Part shown: positions 8,947 through 17,069 of the stretch, in pieces
Position numbering within the stretch: position 1 is the first letter of the stretch
Layout of the letters: each line of letters opens with the position of its first letter
Source of the DNA: Methylorubrum populi
Lineage (GTDB): Bacteria > Pseudomonadota > Alphaproteobacteria > Rhizobiales > Beijerinckiaceae
Length of the DNA: 64,000 nt
Reading direction: 5' to 3'
NCBI RefSeq assembly: GCF_002355515.1
Contig: NZ_AP014809.1
Span: forward strand, 1,760,501-1,824,500
Translations under genes and position numbers: made by a program
Notes under the pieces: generated by a model
The model's input: only the letters and a program-made list of their open reading frames with translations
Databases searched by the model: none
Told to the model about the DNA's origin: nothing

Positions 8947-9272
8947 GGGGGTGCGGCCTCCGCCCGCGTGCCGTCGCGCTCCCTCGGCGCAACGCGTCGG
9001 CGGTGTTCTGCAGGGAGCTTGCCAACTCGCCTTGTCCGATCGCGCGCGGACCACCTCCGGGCAGGCCGGGACGCGTCGGCGCCGAACGCTTCACCAAGCG
9101 CACAGCCATGCGGCAGCGTGCGAATTCTGCGAGCGCTGCGCGCGGAAAACGATGCTTTTCCTGCAGCACTGCTTCCGCTTCCCTGGTGTCGGGCAGTCCG
9201 GACAGGTCCGACGCGGCACAGCATCTGCGTCGAGGAAACCGTCCCGGGCAACGCGGCGGGGGACCATCACCG
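8947..9272. promoter_or_regulatory. Divergent intergenic region, likely LysR operator and operon promoter
   Basis: 326 bp between the divergent LysR gene and the eleven-gene operon, with no convincing gene. It contains a small dyad, GGAAAA (9144-9149) with TTTTCC (9156-9161), separated by 6 bp. This is a candidate regulator-binding or leader structure. No promoter hexamers could be assigned with confidence. Confidence 0.4.
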
Positions 9273-10259
9273 ATGCGCTCGTTCAGGTTCGAGGCCGGGG
9301 CCTCCACCCTTCTGGCGATCACCCTGGCGCTGGCGATGGCCGGGCCGGCGCGGGCGGCGGACAAGATCGTCTTCCTGACGAGCTGGTACGCCCAGGCCGA
9401 GCACGGCGGCTTCTACCAGGCCAAGGCCACCGGCCTCTACGAGAAGGCCGGCCTCGACGTCGAGATCCGCATGGGCGGACCCCAAGTCAACGGCCTGCAG
9501 CTCCTGCTCGCGGGCGAGGCCGACGCGATCATGGGCTACGACATCCAGGTGCTTCAGGCGGTCGAGAAGGGCCTGCCCGCGGTCACCGTGGCGGCGTCGT
9601 TCCAGTACGACCTGCAGGGGATGATGACCCACGACGACGTGACCTCGCTGGCAGGCGTCAAGGACAAAACGATCCTCGTCTCCTCGGCCGGCATGACGGC
9701 GTGGTGGCCCTGGCTGAAGAAGAAATACGCCCTCTCGGACGCCCAGGTGCGGGCCTACACCTTCAACCTGCAGCCCTTCTTCGCCGACAGGAACGTGGTG
9801 CAGCAGGCCTACCCCTCCTCGGAGCCGTTCCAGGCGCAGGAGAAGGGCGTGTCCGTCAACTTCCATCTCTTCGCAAAGGACGGCTACCCGCCCTACGGCA
9901 CCACGATCGTGACGACCCGAAAGCTCGCCGAGAGCAAGCCCGACGCGATGCGCAAGTTCGTGGCCGCCTCCATGGAGGGCTGGAAGAGCTACATGGAAAA
10001 TCCGGGTCCCGCCAACGCCCTGATCAAGGCGGCCAACCCGAAGATGAGCGACAGCCAGATCGCCTTCGGTATCGAGCGGATGAAGGCGCTCAAGGTGCTC
10101 GGCGGCGAGGAGAACGTCGCCATCGGGACCATGACGGAGGCGCGCTGGAAGGCGTCCTACGACTACCTCGTGGAGGCCGGGCTGCTCAAAGCCTCCACGG
10201 ACTGGAAGCGGGCCTTCACCCTCGACTTCATGCCCGTCCTTTCGGCAAAGGCCGAGTGA
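9273..10259 (+). CDS. NMT1/ThiY-family ABC transporter substrate-binding protein 1
   Basis: 328 residues. Residues 1-28 are a Sec signal peptide ending PARA, so the mature protein is periplasmic. The N-terminal strand KIVFLTSWYAQAEHGGFYQAKATGLYEKAGLDVEI is characteristic of the NMT1/SsuA/ThiY fold that binds pyrimidine-like or other small organic ligands. The start at 9273 was preferred over upstream candidates because it begins the signal peptide and has a GGGGGA purine run upstream. It heads an operon and is followed 5 bp later by the ATPase. A homologous second binding protein is encoded at 13096-14064. The ligand is unknown; a purine or pyrimidine derivative is inferred from context. Confidence 0.88.
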   Translation: MRSFRFEAGASTLLAITLALAMAGPARAADKIVFLTSWYAQAEHGGFYQAKATGLYEKAGLDVEIRMGGPQVNGLQLLLAGEADAIMGYDIQVLQAVEKGLPAVTVAASFQYDLQGMMTHDDVTSLAGVKDKTILVSSAGMTAWWPWLKKKYALSDAQVRAYTFNLQPFFADRNVVQQAYPSSEPFQAQEKGVSVNFHLFAKDGYPPYGTTIVTTRKLAESKPDAMRKFVAASMEGWKSYMENPGPANALIKAANPKMSDSQIAFGIERMKALKVLGGEENVAIGTMTEARWKASYDYLVEAGLLKASTDWKRAFTLDFMPVLSAKAE

Positions 10260-10264
10260 GCCGC

Positions 10265-11164
10265 ATGATGGCGGCTCTCGCACACACGGCCTATCCGCGG
10301 GCGGCGCAGGCCGAGGCGGCCTCCCCGGCACCGGAACGGGTGATGACCACGCGGCCCGCCGCCAACGCGGCGCCGGCCATCGAGATCCTCTCGGCCGAGA
10401 AGGTGTTCGCGGACGGCACCCGCGGGCTCGCCCCCGTCGACCTGACGGTGCGCGAGGGTGAGTTCCTGTCGCTGATCGGCCCCTCGGGCTGCGGCAAGAG
10501 CACCCTGCTCTCCCTCGTGGCCAACCTCAACGAACCCAGCGACGGGCGCCTGCTGTGGTGGCGCGGCGGCTTCGACGGTGTCGGTGCGGAGGGCCGGCGC
10601 ATGTCGGTGGTGTTTCAGGACGCCACGCTGATGCCGTGGCTGCGCATCGCGAGCAACGTGCGCCTTCCCCTCGATCTGGCCGGCGTGAGGAGGGCCGAGT
10701 CCGCCCCCCGGGTCCAGGCCGCGCTCGAAGGGGTCGGGCTCGGCGAGAAGGGCCGGAGCTATCCGCGCCAGCTCTCCGGCGGCATGCGCATGCGTGCGGC
10801 CATCGCCCGCGGCCTCGTCACCGAGCCGAACCTCCTGCTGATGGACGAGCCGTTCGGCGCGCTCGACGAGTTCACCCGCAACAAGCTCGACGCCGACCTC
10901 GTGGATCTGTGGTGGCGGCGCTCGCTCACCGTGCTGTTCGTCACCCACTCGATCTACGAGGCGGTGTTCCTCTCCACCCGCATCGTCGTGATGGCGGCGC
11001 GTCCGGGGCGCATCTTCGCCGAACTGACGATCGACGAGCCGCATCCCCGCGGCGACGCGTTCCGGCGCTCTCCGCGCTTCGCCGAATTTTGCCAGCGCCT
11101 CTCGGCGCTGCTGACCGAGGCGTCGCTGGCGAGCGATCCCGCCAGCGCGGAGGCCGGGGCATGA
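10265..11164 (+). CDS. ABC transporter ATP-binding protein (SsuB/TauB type)
   Basis: 299 residues from the ATG at 10265; the ATG at 10343 is a possible shorter start. Walker A is IGPSGCGKST (residues 71-80), the ABC signature LSGGMRMR lies near 171, and Walker B is LLLMDEPFGALDE (about 190-202). Architecture and length match the single-domain ATPases of nitrate/sulfonate/taurine-type importers. Its TGA overlaps the permease start (ATGA at 11161-11164), so the two are translationally coupled. It energises import of the ligand captured by the two NMT1-type binding proteins in this operon. Confidence 0.92.
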   Translation: MMAALAHTAYPRAAQAEAASPAPERVMTTRPAANAAPAIEILSAEKVFADGTRGLAPVDLTVREGEFLSLIGPSGCGKSTLLSLVANLNEPSDGRLLWWRGGFDGVGAEGRRMSVVFQDATLMPWLRIASNVRLPLDLAGVRRAESAPRVQAALEGVGLGEKGRSYPRQLSGGMRMRAAIARGLVTEPNLLLMDEPFGALDEFTRNKLDADLVDLWWRRSLTVLFVTHSIYEAVFLSTRIVVMAARPGRIFAELTIDEPHPRGDAFRRSPRFAEFCQRLSALLTEASLASDPASAEAGA

Positions 11165-11955
11165 AGCGGCCGCTGATCCGGGACCCCCGGGTCCAGGCGG
11201 CGCTGCCGCCGCTTCTCGTCGGGATCGTCGTGCTGAGCCTGTGGGAGGCCGCCTGCCGCGGCTTCGCCATTCCCGAATACCTGTTTCCGGCGCCTTCCGT
11301 GATCGCCGCCTCGCTCGTCCAGAACGGGCCCGACCTGCTGCGGGCGCTGTGGAGCACGATGCGGGTGACGCTGATCGCCTTTGCGCTCTCGACCGTGCTC
11401 GGCACGCTCGTCGCCTTCCTGTTCGTGCAGAGCCGTTTCATCGAGCGCGGCTTCTTCCCCTACGCGGTGATGCTGCAGGTGACGCCCGTGGTGGCGGTGG
11501 CCCCGCTCATCATCATTCTCGTGCGCGACACGCAGGTCGCACTCGTCATCTGCGCCACCATCATCGCGATCTTCCCCATGATCTCGAACACCACGGTGGG
11601 CCTGCGCAGCGTCGATCCGGGGCTCGCCAACCTGATGCGGGTCTACCGCGCGAGCCGGATGCAGACGCTCCTGCGCCTGCGCATCCCGAGCGCGCTGGGC
11701 TACTTCTTCGCGGGCCTGCGCATCTCCTCGGGGCTGGCCCTGATCGGCGCGGTGGTGGCGGAGTTCGTCGCCGGCACCGGGGGGCGCAGCGCGGGGCTGG
11801 CCTACGAGATCCTCCAGGCCGGCTTCCAGCTCGACATCCCGCGGATGTTCGCCGCCCTCTCGCTGATCACCGCCGCCGGCATCCTGCTGTTCCTCGCCAT
11901 GAGCGGCCTGAGCCGCCTCGCGCTCGGCTCCTGGGGCGATCCGGAGCGCGTCTGA
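11161..11955 (+). CDS. ABC transporter permease (SsuC/ThiX type)
   Basis: 264-residue inner-membrane protein with about six hydrophobic segments. The EAA-like cytoplasmic loop (YRASRMQTLLRLRIPSALGY, about residues 162-181) contacts the ATPase. An N-terminal pattern near IPEYLFPAPSVIAASL is typical of the SsuC/TauC/NMT1 permease group, which forms a homodimeric channel. It overlaps the ATPase gene by 4 bp. Only one permease gene is present, as usual in this transporter class, although the operon provides two binding proteins. Confidence 0.92.
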   Translation: MKRPLIRDPRVQAALPPLLVGIVVLSLWEAACRGFAIPEYLFPAPSVIAASLVQNGPDLLRALWSTMRVTLIAFALSTVLGTLVAFLFVQSRFIERGFFPYAVMLQVTPVVAVAPLIIILVRDTQVALVICATIIAIFPMISNTTVGLRSVDPGLANLMRVYRASRMQTLLRLRIPSALGYFFAGLRISSGLALIGAVVAEFVAGTGGRSAGLAYEILQAGFQLDIPRMFAALSLITAAGILLFLAMSGLSRLALGSWGDPERV

Positions 11956-12022
11956 CCCACCCCCGCATCCCTTGAAACCATGCCGGAGGGCTTCACGCCG
12001 GGCATCACCACGGAGAGTTTCC

Positions 12023-13096
12023 ATGCTGACGACCCGACAGAAGCTGTGGCGCCACTACTGGTACGCGACGCTGCGCCTGTCCGACCTTGCCGATGGTCCC
12101 AAGCCCTTCACCCTGATGGGCGAGCGGATCGTGCTGTTCCTCGACGGCGCGGGCGAGCCCGCGGCGATGATGGACCGCTGCTGCCACCGCACCGCTCAGC
12201 TCTCCAAGGGCTGGTGCGAGGACGGCCTGATCGTGTGCGGCTATCACGGCTGGGCCTATGACCGGCACGGCGCCCTCGCCCGCATCCCGCAATTCAGCCC
12301 GGAGCAGGTCGTGCCGCGGCTCGCGGTGAAGAGCTACCACTGCACCGCGAGGTACGGCTACGCCTGGGTCTGCCTGGAGGAGCCCTACGCGCCGATCCCC
12401 GAGATTCCCGAGGACACGATGCCCGGCTACCGGCGCATCCAGCAGTTCCACGACGTGTGGAAGACCTCGCCCCTGCGGCTGATGGAAAATTCCTTCGACA
12501 ACGCGCACTTCGCCTTCGTGCATCAGAACACGTTCGGGCAGATCAGCCAGCCGATCCCGGAAAAGTACGAGATCACCGAGACCGACTACGGGTTCGAGGC
12601 GGAGACGATCATCACCATCGCCAACCCGCCGATGGCCCACCGCATCACCGGCACCACCGAGCCGACCACCCGGCGCCACATGCGCAACAAGTGGTTCATG
12701 CCGTTCTGCCGCCGGCTCGACATCGAATATCCGTCGGGGCTGCGGCACATCATCTTCAACTCGGCGACCCCGATCGATGACGGCACGATCCGGCTCGCGC
12801 AGATCCTCTACCGCAACGACCGCGAGGAGGATTGCTCGACGGAGGCGCTGATCGCCTGGGACGCGGTGATCGTCGAGGAGGACCGCGACATCCTCGAATC
12901 GACCGAACCGGACGCGACCGTCGACATGAGCCGCAAGGTCGAGAGCCACATGCCCTCCGACCGCCCCGGCATGATCATGCGCCGCCGCCTGCTGGCCGCC
13001 CTGCACGCGCACGGCGAGGAGGAGGTCTCGGAGGCGGTGCCGGCGGTCTCGGTGCCGGTGGCGCCGACGCTGATGCCGCACGAGAGGGTCGCGTGA
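12023..13096 (+). CDS. Rieske non-haem iron oxygenase (ring-hydroxylating or N/O-demethylase type)
   Basis: 357 residues from the ATG at 12023 (GGAGAG upstream). The Rieske [2Fe-2S] site is C53-x-H55 (RCCHRTA) and C72-x2-H75 (CGYHGW), with 16 residues between the pairs. The mononuclear iron site is D159-x2-H162-x4-H167 in SFDNAHFAFVHQNT, with a late acidic ligand candidate in EEDRDILEST. The short single-subunit form resembles the vanillate and N-demethylase branch rather than two-subunit dioxygenases. It probably takes electrons from a reductase not encoded beside it. It sits between transporter genes in the operon, suggesting it acts on the imported compound. Substrate unknown. Confidence 0.88.
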   Translation: MLTTRQKLWRHYWYATLRLSDLADGPKPFTLMGERIVLFLDGAGEPAAMMDRCCHRTAQLSKGWCEDGLIVCGYHGWAYDRHGALARIPQFSPEQVVPRLAVKSYHCTARYGYAWVCLEEPYAPIPEIPEDTMPGYRRIQQFHDVWKTSPLRLMENSFDNAHFAFVHQNTFGQISQPIPEKYEITETDYGFEAETIITIANPPMAHRITGTTEPTTRRHMRNKWFMPFCRRLDIEYPSGLRHIIFNSATPIDDGTIRLAQILYRNDREEDCSTEALIAWDAVIVEEDRDILESTEPDATVDMSRKVESHMPSDRPGMIMRRRLLAALHAHGEEEVSEAVPAVSVPVAPTLMPHERVA

Positions 13097-14064
13097 TGGT
13101 CCGGCTCGCCGCCCTCCTCGTGGCGCTGGCCGCCCTCACGGCCTCGCCGGCATTCGCCCTCGACAAGGTTTCCTTCGGCCTCAACTGGGTGCCGGAGGCC
13201 GAGCATTGCGGGTTCTTCCAGGCCAAGGCGGCGGGCCTCTACGAGCGAGCCGGGCTCGACGTGGAGCTGAGGCCCGGCAACCCCAACGTCAACATGCCGC
13301 TCCTCGTCGCCTCGGGCGAACTCGACATGGGCATGGGCTCGAGCTTCACCACGCTCAACCTCGTCGCCAAGGGTATCAAGGCGCGCACCGTGGCGGCCTT
13401 CTTCCAGAAGGACCCGCAGACGCTGGTGGCCCATGCCGGCCAGGGTGTCGCCCGGCTGGAGGACCTGAAGGGCCGGCCGATCATGGTCGGCGGCTTCTCG
13501 CGCAACGAGTTCTGGCAGTTCTTGAGGGCGCGCTACGGCTTCACCGACGACCAGCTCAGGCCATTCGCCTATTCCGCGGCCCCCTTCCTCGCCGACAGCC
13601 AAGCGGTGCAGCAGGGCTACATCACCGAGGACGCGGCCCTGCTCGGCAAGGCGCTGCCCGAGCCGCCGGTCTCGATCCTGCTCGCCGATTACGGCTACGA
13701 CAACTACGCCACCTCGATCTTCGCCACCGACGCCTTCATCGCCGCCAAGCCGAAGGTCGTCCGGGCCTTCGTCGAGGCGAGCCGGAAGGGCTGGGAGGCC
13801 TGCATGGCCGGCGGTTACGAGCCGGCGATGCGGGCGGTGCTCGCCCTGGTGCCGACCGGCGGCGAAGAACTGTTCCGCTTCAAGATGGATCAGATGAAGC
13901 GGCGCGGCCTCGTCGATGGCGGCGACGCGGCCCGGTTCGGCCTCGGTGCCATGACGGATGCGCGCTGGCGCTCGTTCTTCGAGGTCATGACCCAGGCCGG
14001 CCTCTACCCGGCCTCGCTCGACGTGCGCCAGGCCTACACCCTGGACTTTCTCGCCCAACCCTGA
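13096..14064 (+). CDS. NMT1/ThiY-family ABC transporter substrate-binding protein 2
   Basis: 322 residues. The ATG at 13096 overlaps the oxygenase stop (TGATG). The signal peptide (VRLAALLVALAALTASPAFA) is followed by KVSFGLNWVPEAEHCGFFQ, clearly homologous to the first binding protein of the operon (shared AEHxGFxQAKAxGLYExAGLDVE). Differences in the ligand-cleft half (GNPNVNMPLLVASGELDMGMGSS versus GGPQVNGLQLLLAGEADAIMGY) suggest different or graded ligand specificity. Both proteins probably feed the same permease/ATPase pair, since no second pair is present in the operon. Confidence 0.87.
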   Translation: MVRLAALLVALAALTASPAFALDKVSFGLNWVPEAEHCGFFQAKAAGLYERAGLDVELRPGNPNVNMPLLVASGELDMGMGSSFTTLNLVAKGIKARTVAAFFQKDPQTLVAHAGQGVARLEDLKGRPIMVGGFSRNEFWQFLRARYGFTDDQLRPFAYSAAPFLADSQAVQQGYITEDAALLGKALPEPPVSILLADYGYDNYATSIFATDAFIAAKPKVVRAFVEASRKGWEACMAGGYEPAMRAVLALVPTGGEELFRFKMDQMKRRGLVDGGDAARFGLGAMTDARWRSFFEVMTQAGLYPASLDVRQAYTLDFLAQP

Positions 14065-14076
14065 CGGAGCGCATCC

Positions 14077-15048
14077 ATGCGGCAGGCGGATCTCCCGATC
14101 GTTGACATCGCGCCCTTCATCCACGGCGCCGCCGCCGCGCGGGCGGGTGTCGGGCGCGCCTTCGGCCACGCCTTCGAGACGACGGGCTTCGCGGTCGTCG
14201 TCGGCCACGGCATCCCCGAGCGTCTGGCCAACGACGTCTACGACGTGATGAAGCGCTACTTCGCGCAGCCCTTCGCGGTGAAGAGCCGGGACGCCGCGCC
14301 GGAGAAGACCAAGGGCCGGGGCTACCTGCCGGTCGGCATCGAGAGCGTGGCGCGGACCCTCCAGGGCGAGACGCCGCCCGACCTGTGCGAGGCGCTGGTC
14401 TTCAGCGCGCCCCACCGCGCGGCCCAATCGGCGCGGCCGAACATCTGGCCCGCCGAGCCGCCGGAGCTGCGCGGCCTCGTCGAGGCGTGGCGCGATGCGA
14501 TCCTGCGGCTCACCGGGCAGCTCACGGAGCTATCAGCGCTCGCCCTCGACCTGCCGCAGGACTACTTCGCGCCCTGGTTCGCCGATCCGGCGCTGACCTT
14601 GCGCTTCGTCCACTATCCCGATCAGGCCGAGCCGCCGATGCCGGGGCAGCTCCGCTACGGCGCGCACCACGATTACGGCGGCCTGACGATCCTGCGTCAG
14701 GACGCGGCGCCGGGCGGCCTCCAGGTCGCCGACCGCGACGGCAACTGGTTCGAGGCCGGTGTCGTGCCGGATTCCTTCGTCATCAATGTCGGCGATCTCC
14801 TGGCCCGCTGGACCAACGAGCGCTGGCGCTCGACCCTGCACCGGGTCTCGAACCCCGACCGCGGGCTGACCGGCTCGTCCGCGCGGCTGTCCATGGTCGC
14901 CTTCACCGCGCCGAACGAACTCTCCGAGGTCGCCTGCCTGCCGAGCTGCTGCGATGCGGCCAACCCGCCGCGCTACGAACCGGTCAAGGCGGGCGAGTAC
15001 ATCCTGTCGAAGCTGCGCGCTTCGATGGACCTGACGGCGCGGGCCTGA
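14077..15048 (+). CDS. 2-oxoglutarate/Fe(II) oxygenase, isopenicillin-N-synthase-like family
   Basis: 323 residues. The N-terminal DIOX_N region starts LPIVDIAPFIHG. Within the double-stranded beta-helix the iron ligands are HHD (GAHHDYGGLTIL, about residue 198) and His of STLHRVSNP (about 254). The 2-oxoglutarate-binding Arg-x-Ser is in ARLSMVAFTAPNE (about 270). It is expected to hydroxylate or oxidatively demethylate a small molecule using O2 and 2-oxoglutarate. It starts 12 bp after the second binding protein and ends 1 bp before the FAD oxidase. Two different oxygenase classes in one operon imply successive oxidations of the imported compound. Confidence 0.88.
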   Translation: MRQADLPIVDIAPFIHGAAAARAGVGRAFGHAFETTGFAVVVGHGIPERLANDVYDVMKRYFAQPFAVKSRDAAPEKTKGRGYLPVGIESVARTLQGETPPDLCEALVFSAPHRAAQSARPNIWPAEPPELRGLVEAWRDAILRLTGQLTELSALALDLPQDYFAPWFADPALTLRFVHYPDQAEPPMPGQLRYGAHHDYGGLTILRQDAAPGGLQVADRDGNWFEAGVVPDSFVINVGDLLARWTNERWRSTLHRVSNPDRGLTGSSARLSMVAFTAPNELSEVACLPSCCDAANPPRYEPVKAGEYILSKLRASMDLTARA

Positions 15049-15049
15049 G

Positions 15050-16435
15050 ATGGTGGGCCGCCCCTCCCCCGACGCGCTGGCCTCCCTCAAGGCGGATCTC
15101 TCCGGCCGCGTCGCCCTGATCGAGGAGCCGGCACGGGTGCGCAAGCGCTCGCGCGACTTCTTCTGGTACTCCCCCGTCCTCGACGCCGCGCTGAAGGGCC
15201 TGTCCGGCGATCTCGTCGCCGAGGCCGCGAGCGAGGCCGAAGTGATCGCCGTCGCCTCGGCCTGCGCGCGGCACGGGGTGCCGCTCACCGTGCGCGGCGG
15301 CGGCACCGGCAATTACGGCCAGGCGGTGCCGCTGCACGGCGGCGTGGTGCTCGACGTGTCCGGCCTCGACCGGGTCGAGTGGCAGCGCGACGGCGCGGTG
15401 CGGACCGGCCCCGGCCTGCGCATGAACCGCCTCGATACGCTCCTCGCCGAGGGCGGCGAGGAGATCCGCATGCATCCCTCGACCAAGCGCACGGCGAGCA
15501 TCGGCGGCTTCGTCGCGGGCGGCTCGGGCGGGATCGGCTCCGTGAATTACGGACAGCTGCGCGAGCGCGGCAATATCCGCGCCGCCCGGGTGGTGACTCT
15601 GGAGCCGGAGCCGCGGGTGCTGGAACTCACCGGTGACGCGGTCAACGGCGTGGCCCACGCCTACGGCACCACCGGCATCGTCACGGCGCTGGAGATGCCG
15701 CTGGCTCCCGTCCATCCCTGGATCGATGTCATCGTCGCCTTCGACGATTTCCTGACGGCGGCCGAGGTCGGGCTGGCGGTCGGCCGCGATCCGGCGATCA
15801 CCAAGAAGCTCGTCACGCCGATCGCCTGGCCGCTGCCGCAATGGTTCACCGCGCTGCGCGGGTCTTGTCCGCCGGGGCAGGCGATCCTGATCGCGATGGT
15901 GGCGGAGGCGAGCCTGCCGGCCTTCCGGGCACGGGTGGCGCGGGAGGGCGGCACCATCACCCTGGAGACGCCGCTCGACGATTCGCCCGGCCACACGCCG
16001 CTCTACGAGTACAGCTGGAACCACACCACGCTGCAGGTGCTCAAGACTGACCGGAGCTGGACCTACCTCCAGAGCCTCCACTCCGCCGATGGCCTGATGC
16101 AGAGCGTCGCCGAGATGGCGGCTCTGTTTCCCGACGAGATCGTGCCGCATCTCGAACTCATCGAGTTCGCCGGCCGGCTCACCTATGCCGGCATTCCGCT
16201 GTTGAAGTTCACCGACGCGGACCGGCTGAACCACATCATCGAGGCCCACGAGGCGCGCGGCGTCTCGATCGCCAACCCCCACGTCTACACCCTGGAGGAC
16301 GGCACCCGGCACAAACGGGCGGAGACCGATCAGCTCGGCTTCAAGCGGCTCACCGACCCGATGGGCCTGATGAACCCGGGCAAGATGCGGACCTTCACCC
16401 CCGCCGCCGTAACCCGAGCGGCGTGTTTCACGTGA
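15050..16435 (+). CDS. FAD-binding oxidoreductase (PCMH/GlcD-like)
   Basis: 461 residues. The PCMH-type FAD domain occupies roughly residues 55-230, with LTVRGGGTGNYGQAVPLHGG (FAD pyrophosphate loop) and HPSTKRTASIGGFVAGGSGG. The C-terminal cap ends with the common DPMGLMNPGKM element found near the C-terminus of glycolate/lactate-type oxidases. It would dehydrogenate an alcohol or hydroxy acid. The stop overlaps the next gene's start region, and the overlap contains a parS-like palindrome at 16424-16439 that encodes the last residues ACFT. Substrate unknown. Confidence 0.85.
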   Translation: MVGRPSPDALASLKADLSGRVALIEEPARVRKRSRDFFWYSPVLDAALKGLSGDLVAEAASEAEVIAVASACARHGVPLTVRGGGTGNYGQAVPLHGGVVLDVSGLDRVEWQRDGAVRTGPGLRMNRLDTLLAEGGEEIRMHPSTKRTASIGGFVAGGSGGIGSVNYGQLRERGNIRAARVVTLEPEPRVLELTGDAVNGVAHAYGTTGIVTALEMPLAPVHPWIDVIVAFDDFLTAAEVGLAVGRDPAITKKLVTPIAWPLPQWFTALRGSCPPGQAILIAMVAEASLPAFRARVAREGGTITLETPLDDSPGHTPLYEYSWNHTTLQVLKTDRSWTYLQSLHSADGLMQSVAEMAALFPDEIVPHLELIEFAGRLTYAGIPLLKFTDADRLNHIIEAHEARGVSIANPHVYTLEDGTRHKRAETDQLGFKRLTDPMGLMNPGKMRTFTPAAVTRAACFT

Positions 16436-17019
16436 AACGCATTCTTTACCTTTACTGCCACCCGCTGCCGGAGAGCTTTCACGGAGCGATCCGCACGGCC
16501 GCCCTCGACGGCCTGACTCGGGCCGGGCACACGGTCGACCTGCTCGACCTCTACGCCGAGGGCTTCAACCCGGTCCTCACAGCGGAGGGGCGGCGTCACT
16601 ATCACGACGTCACGGTGAACCAGCGCGGACTCGAGGATTACGTCGCCCGGCTGCGCGCGGCGCAGGTGCTGGTGGTGCAGTTCCCGACCTGGTGCTTCGG
16701 CCCGCCCGCCATGCTCAAGGGCTTCATCGACCGGCTGATGATGCCGGGCGTCGCCTTCGACCTCTCGGACCCGCGGCACGTCCGGCCGACCCTCGACACG
16801 CTGGAGCGGATCGTCGGCGTCGTCACCTACGGCCGTCCGCGCTGGATGGCGCTGGCGATGCAGGATCCGCCCCGGCGGATGGTGACGCGCTACCTCCGCT
16901 GGTTCGCCGCGCGCCGGGCCCGCGCCGAGTACCTCGCGCTCTACCACCTGAACGTCGCCTCCGAGGCACGCCGCCGCGCCTTCATCGAGCGGGTGCGCGG
17001 GCGGATGGAGCGGCTCTGA
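16423..17019 (+). CDS. Flavodoxin-fold NAD(P)H dehydrogenase (quinone) family protein
   Basis: 198 residues from GTG 16423; GTG 16432, which overlaps the preceding stop as GTGA, is an equally possible start. RILYLYCHPLPESFHGAI is the flavodoxin-2 phosphate-binding strand and loop, and FPTWCFGPPAMLKGFIDRLMMPG is the conserved flavin-contact segment of the MdaB/KefF family. It is a cytosolic FMN/FAD reductase that could reduce quinones or regenerate flavin or iron cofactors for the operon's oxygenases. The first codons (MFHVKR) are encoded by the parS-like palindrome. Confidence 0.85.
   Translation: MFHVKRILYLYCHPLPESFHGAIRTAALDGLTRAGHTVDLLDLYAEGFNPVLTAEGRRHYHDVTVNQRGLEDYVARLRAAQVLVVQFPTWCFGPPAMLKGFIDRLMMPGVAFDLSDPRHVRPTLDTLERIVGVVTYGRPRWMALAMQDPPRRMVTRYLRWFAARRARAEYLALYHLNVASEARRRAFIERVRGRMERL
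16424..16439. other. parS-like centromere site (ParB-binding palindrome)
   Basis: TGTTTCACGTGAAACG matches the bacterial parS consensus TGTTTCACGTGAAACA at 15 of 16 positions and contains the perfect 14-bp palindrome GTTTCACGTGAAAC. It lies across the end of the FAD oxidase gene and the start of the flavoprotein gene. Such a long AT-containing palindrome is very unlikely by chance in DNA of this GC content. parS sites cluster near chromosomal or large-replicon origins in alphaproteobacteria and often sit inside genes. Confidence 0.8.
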
Positions 17020-17069
17020 GGCCGTCGATCCCCGCATCCCGAGAACAACGCCACGACCGGAGCCCCGCC

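Noticed and set aside
9003..9272. Longer N-terminus for binding protein 1
   Set aside because: The extension would precede a clear signal peptide; ATG 9273 fits the export signal.
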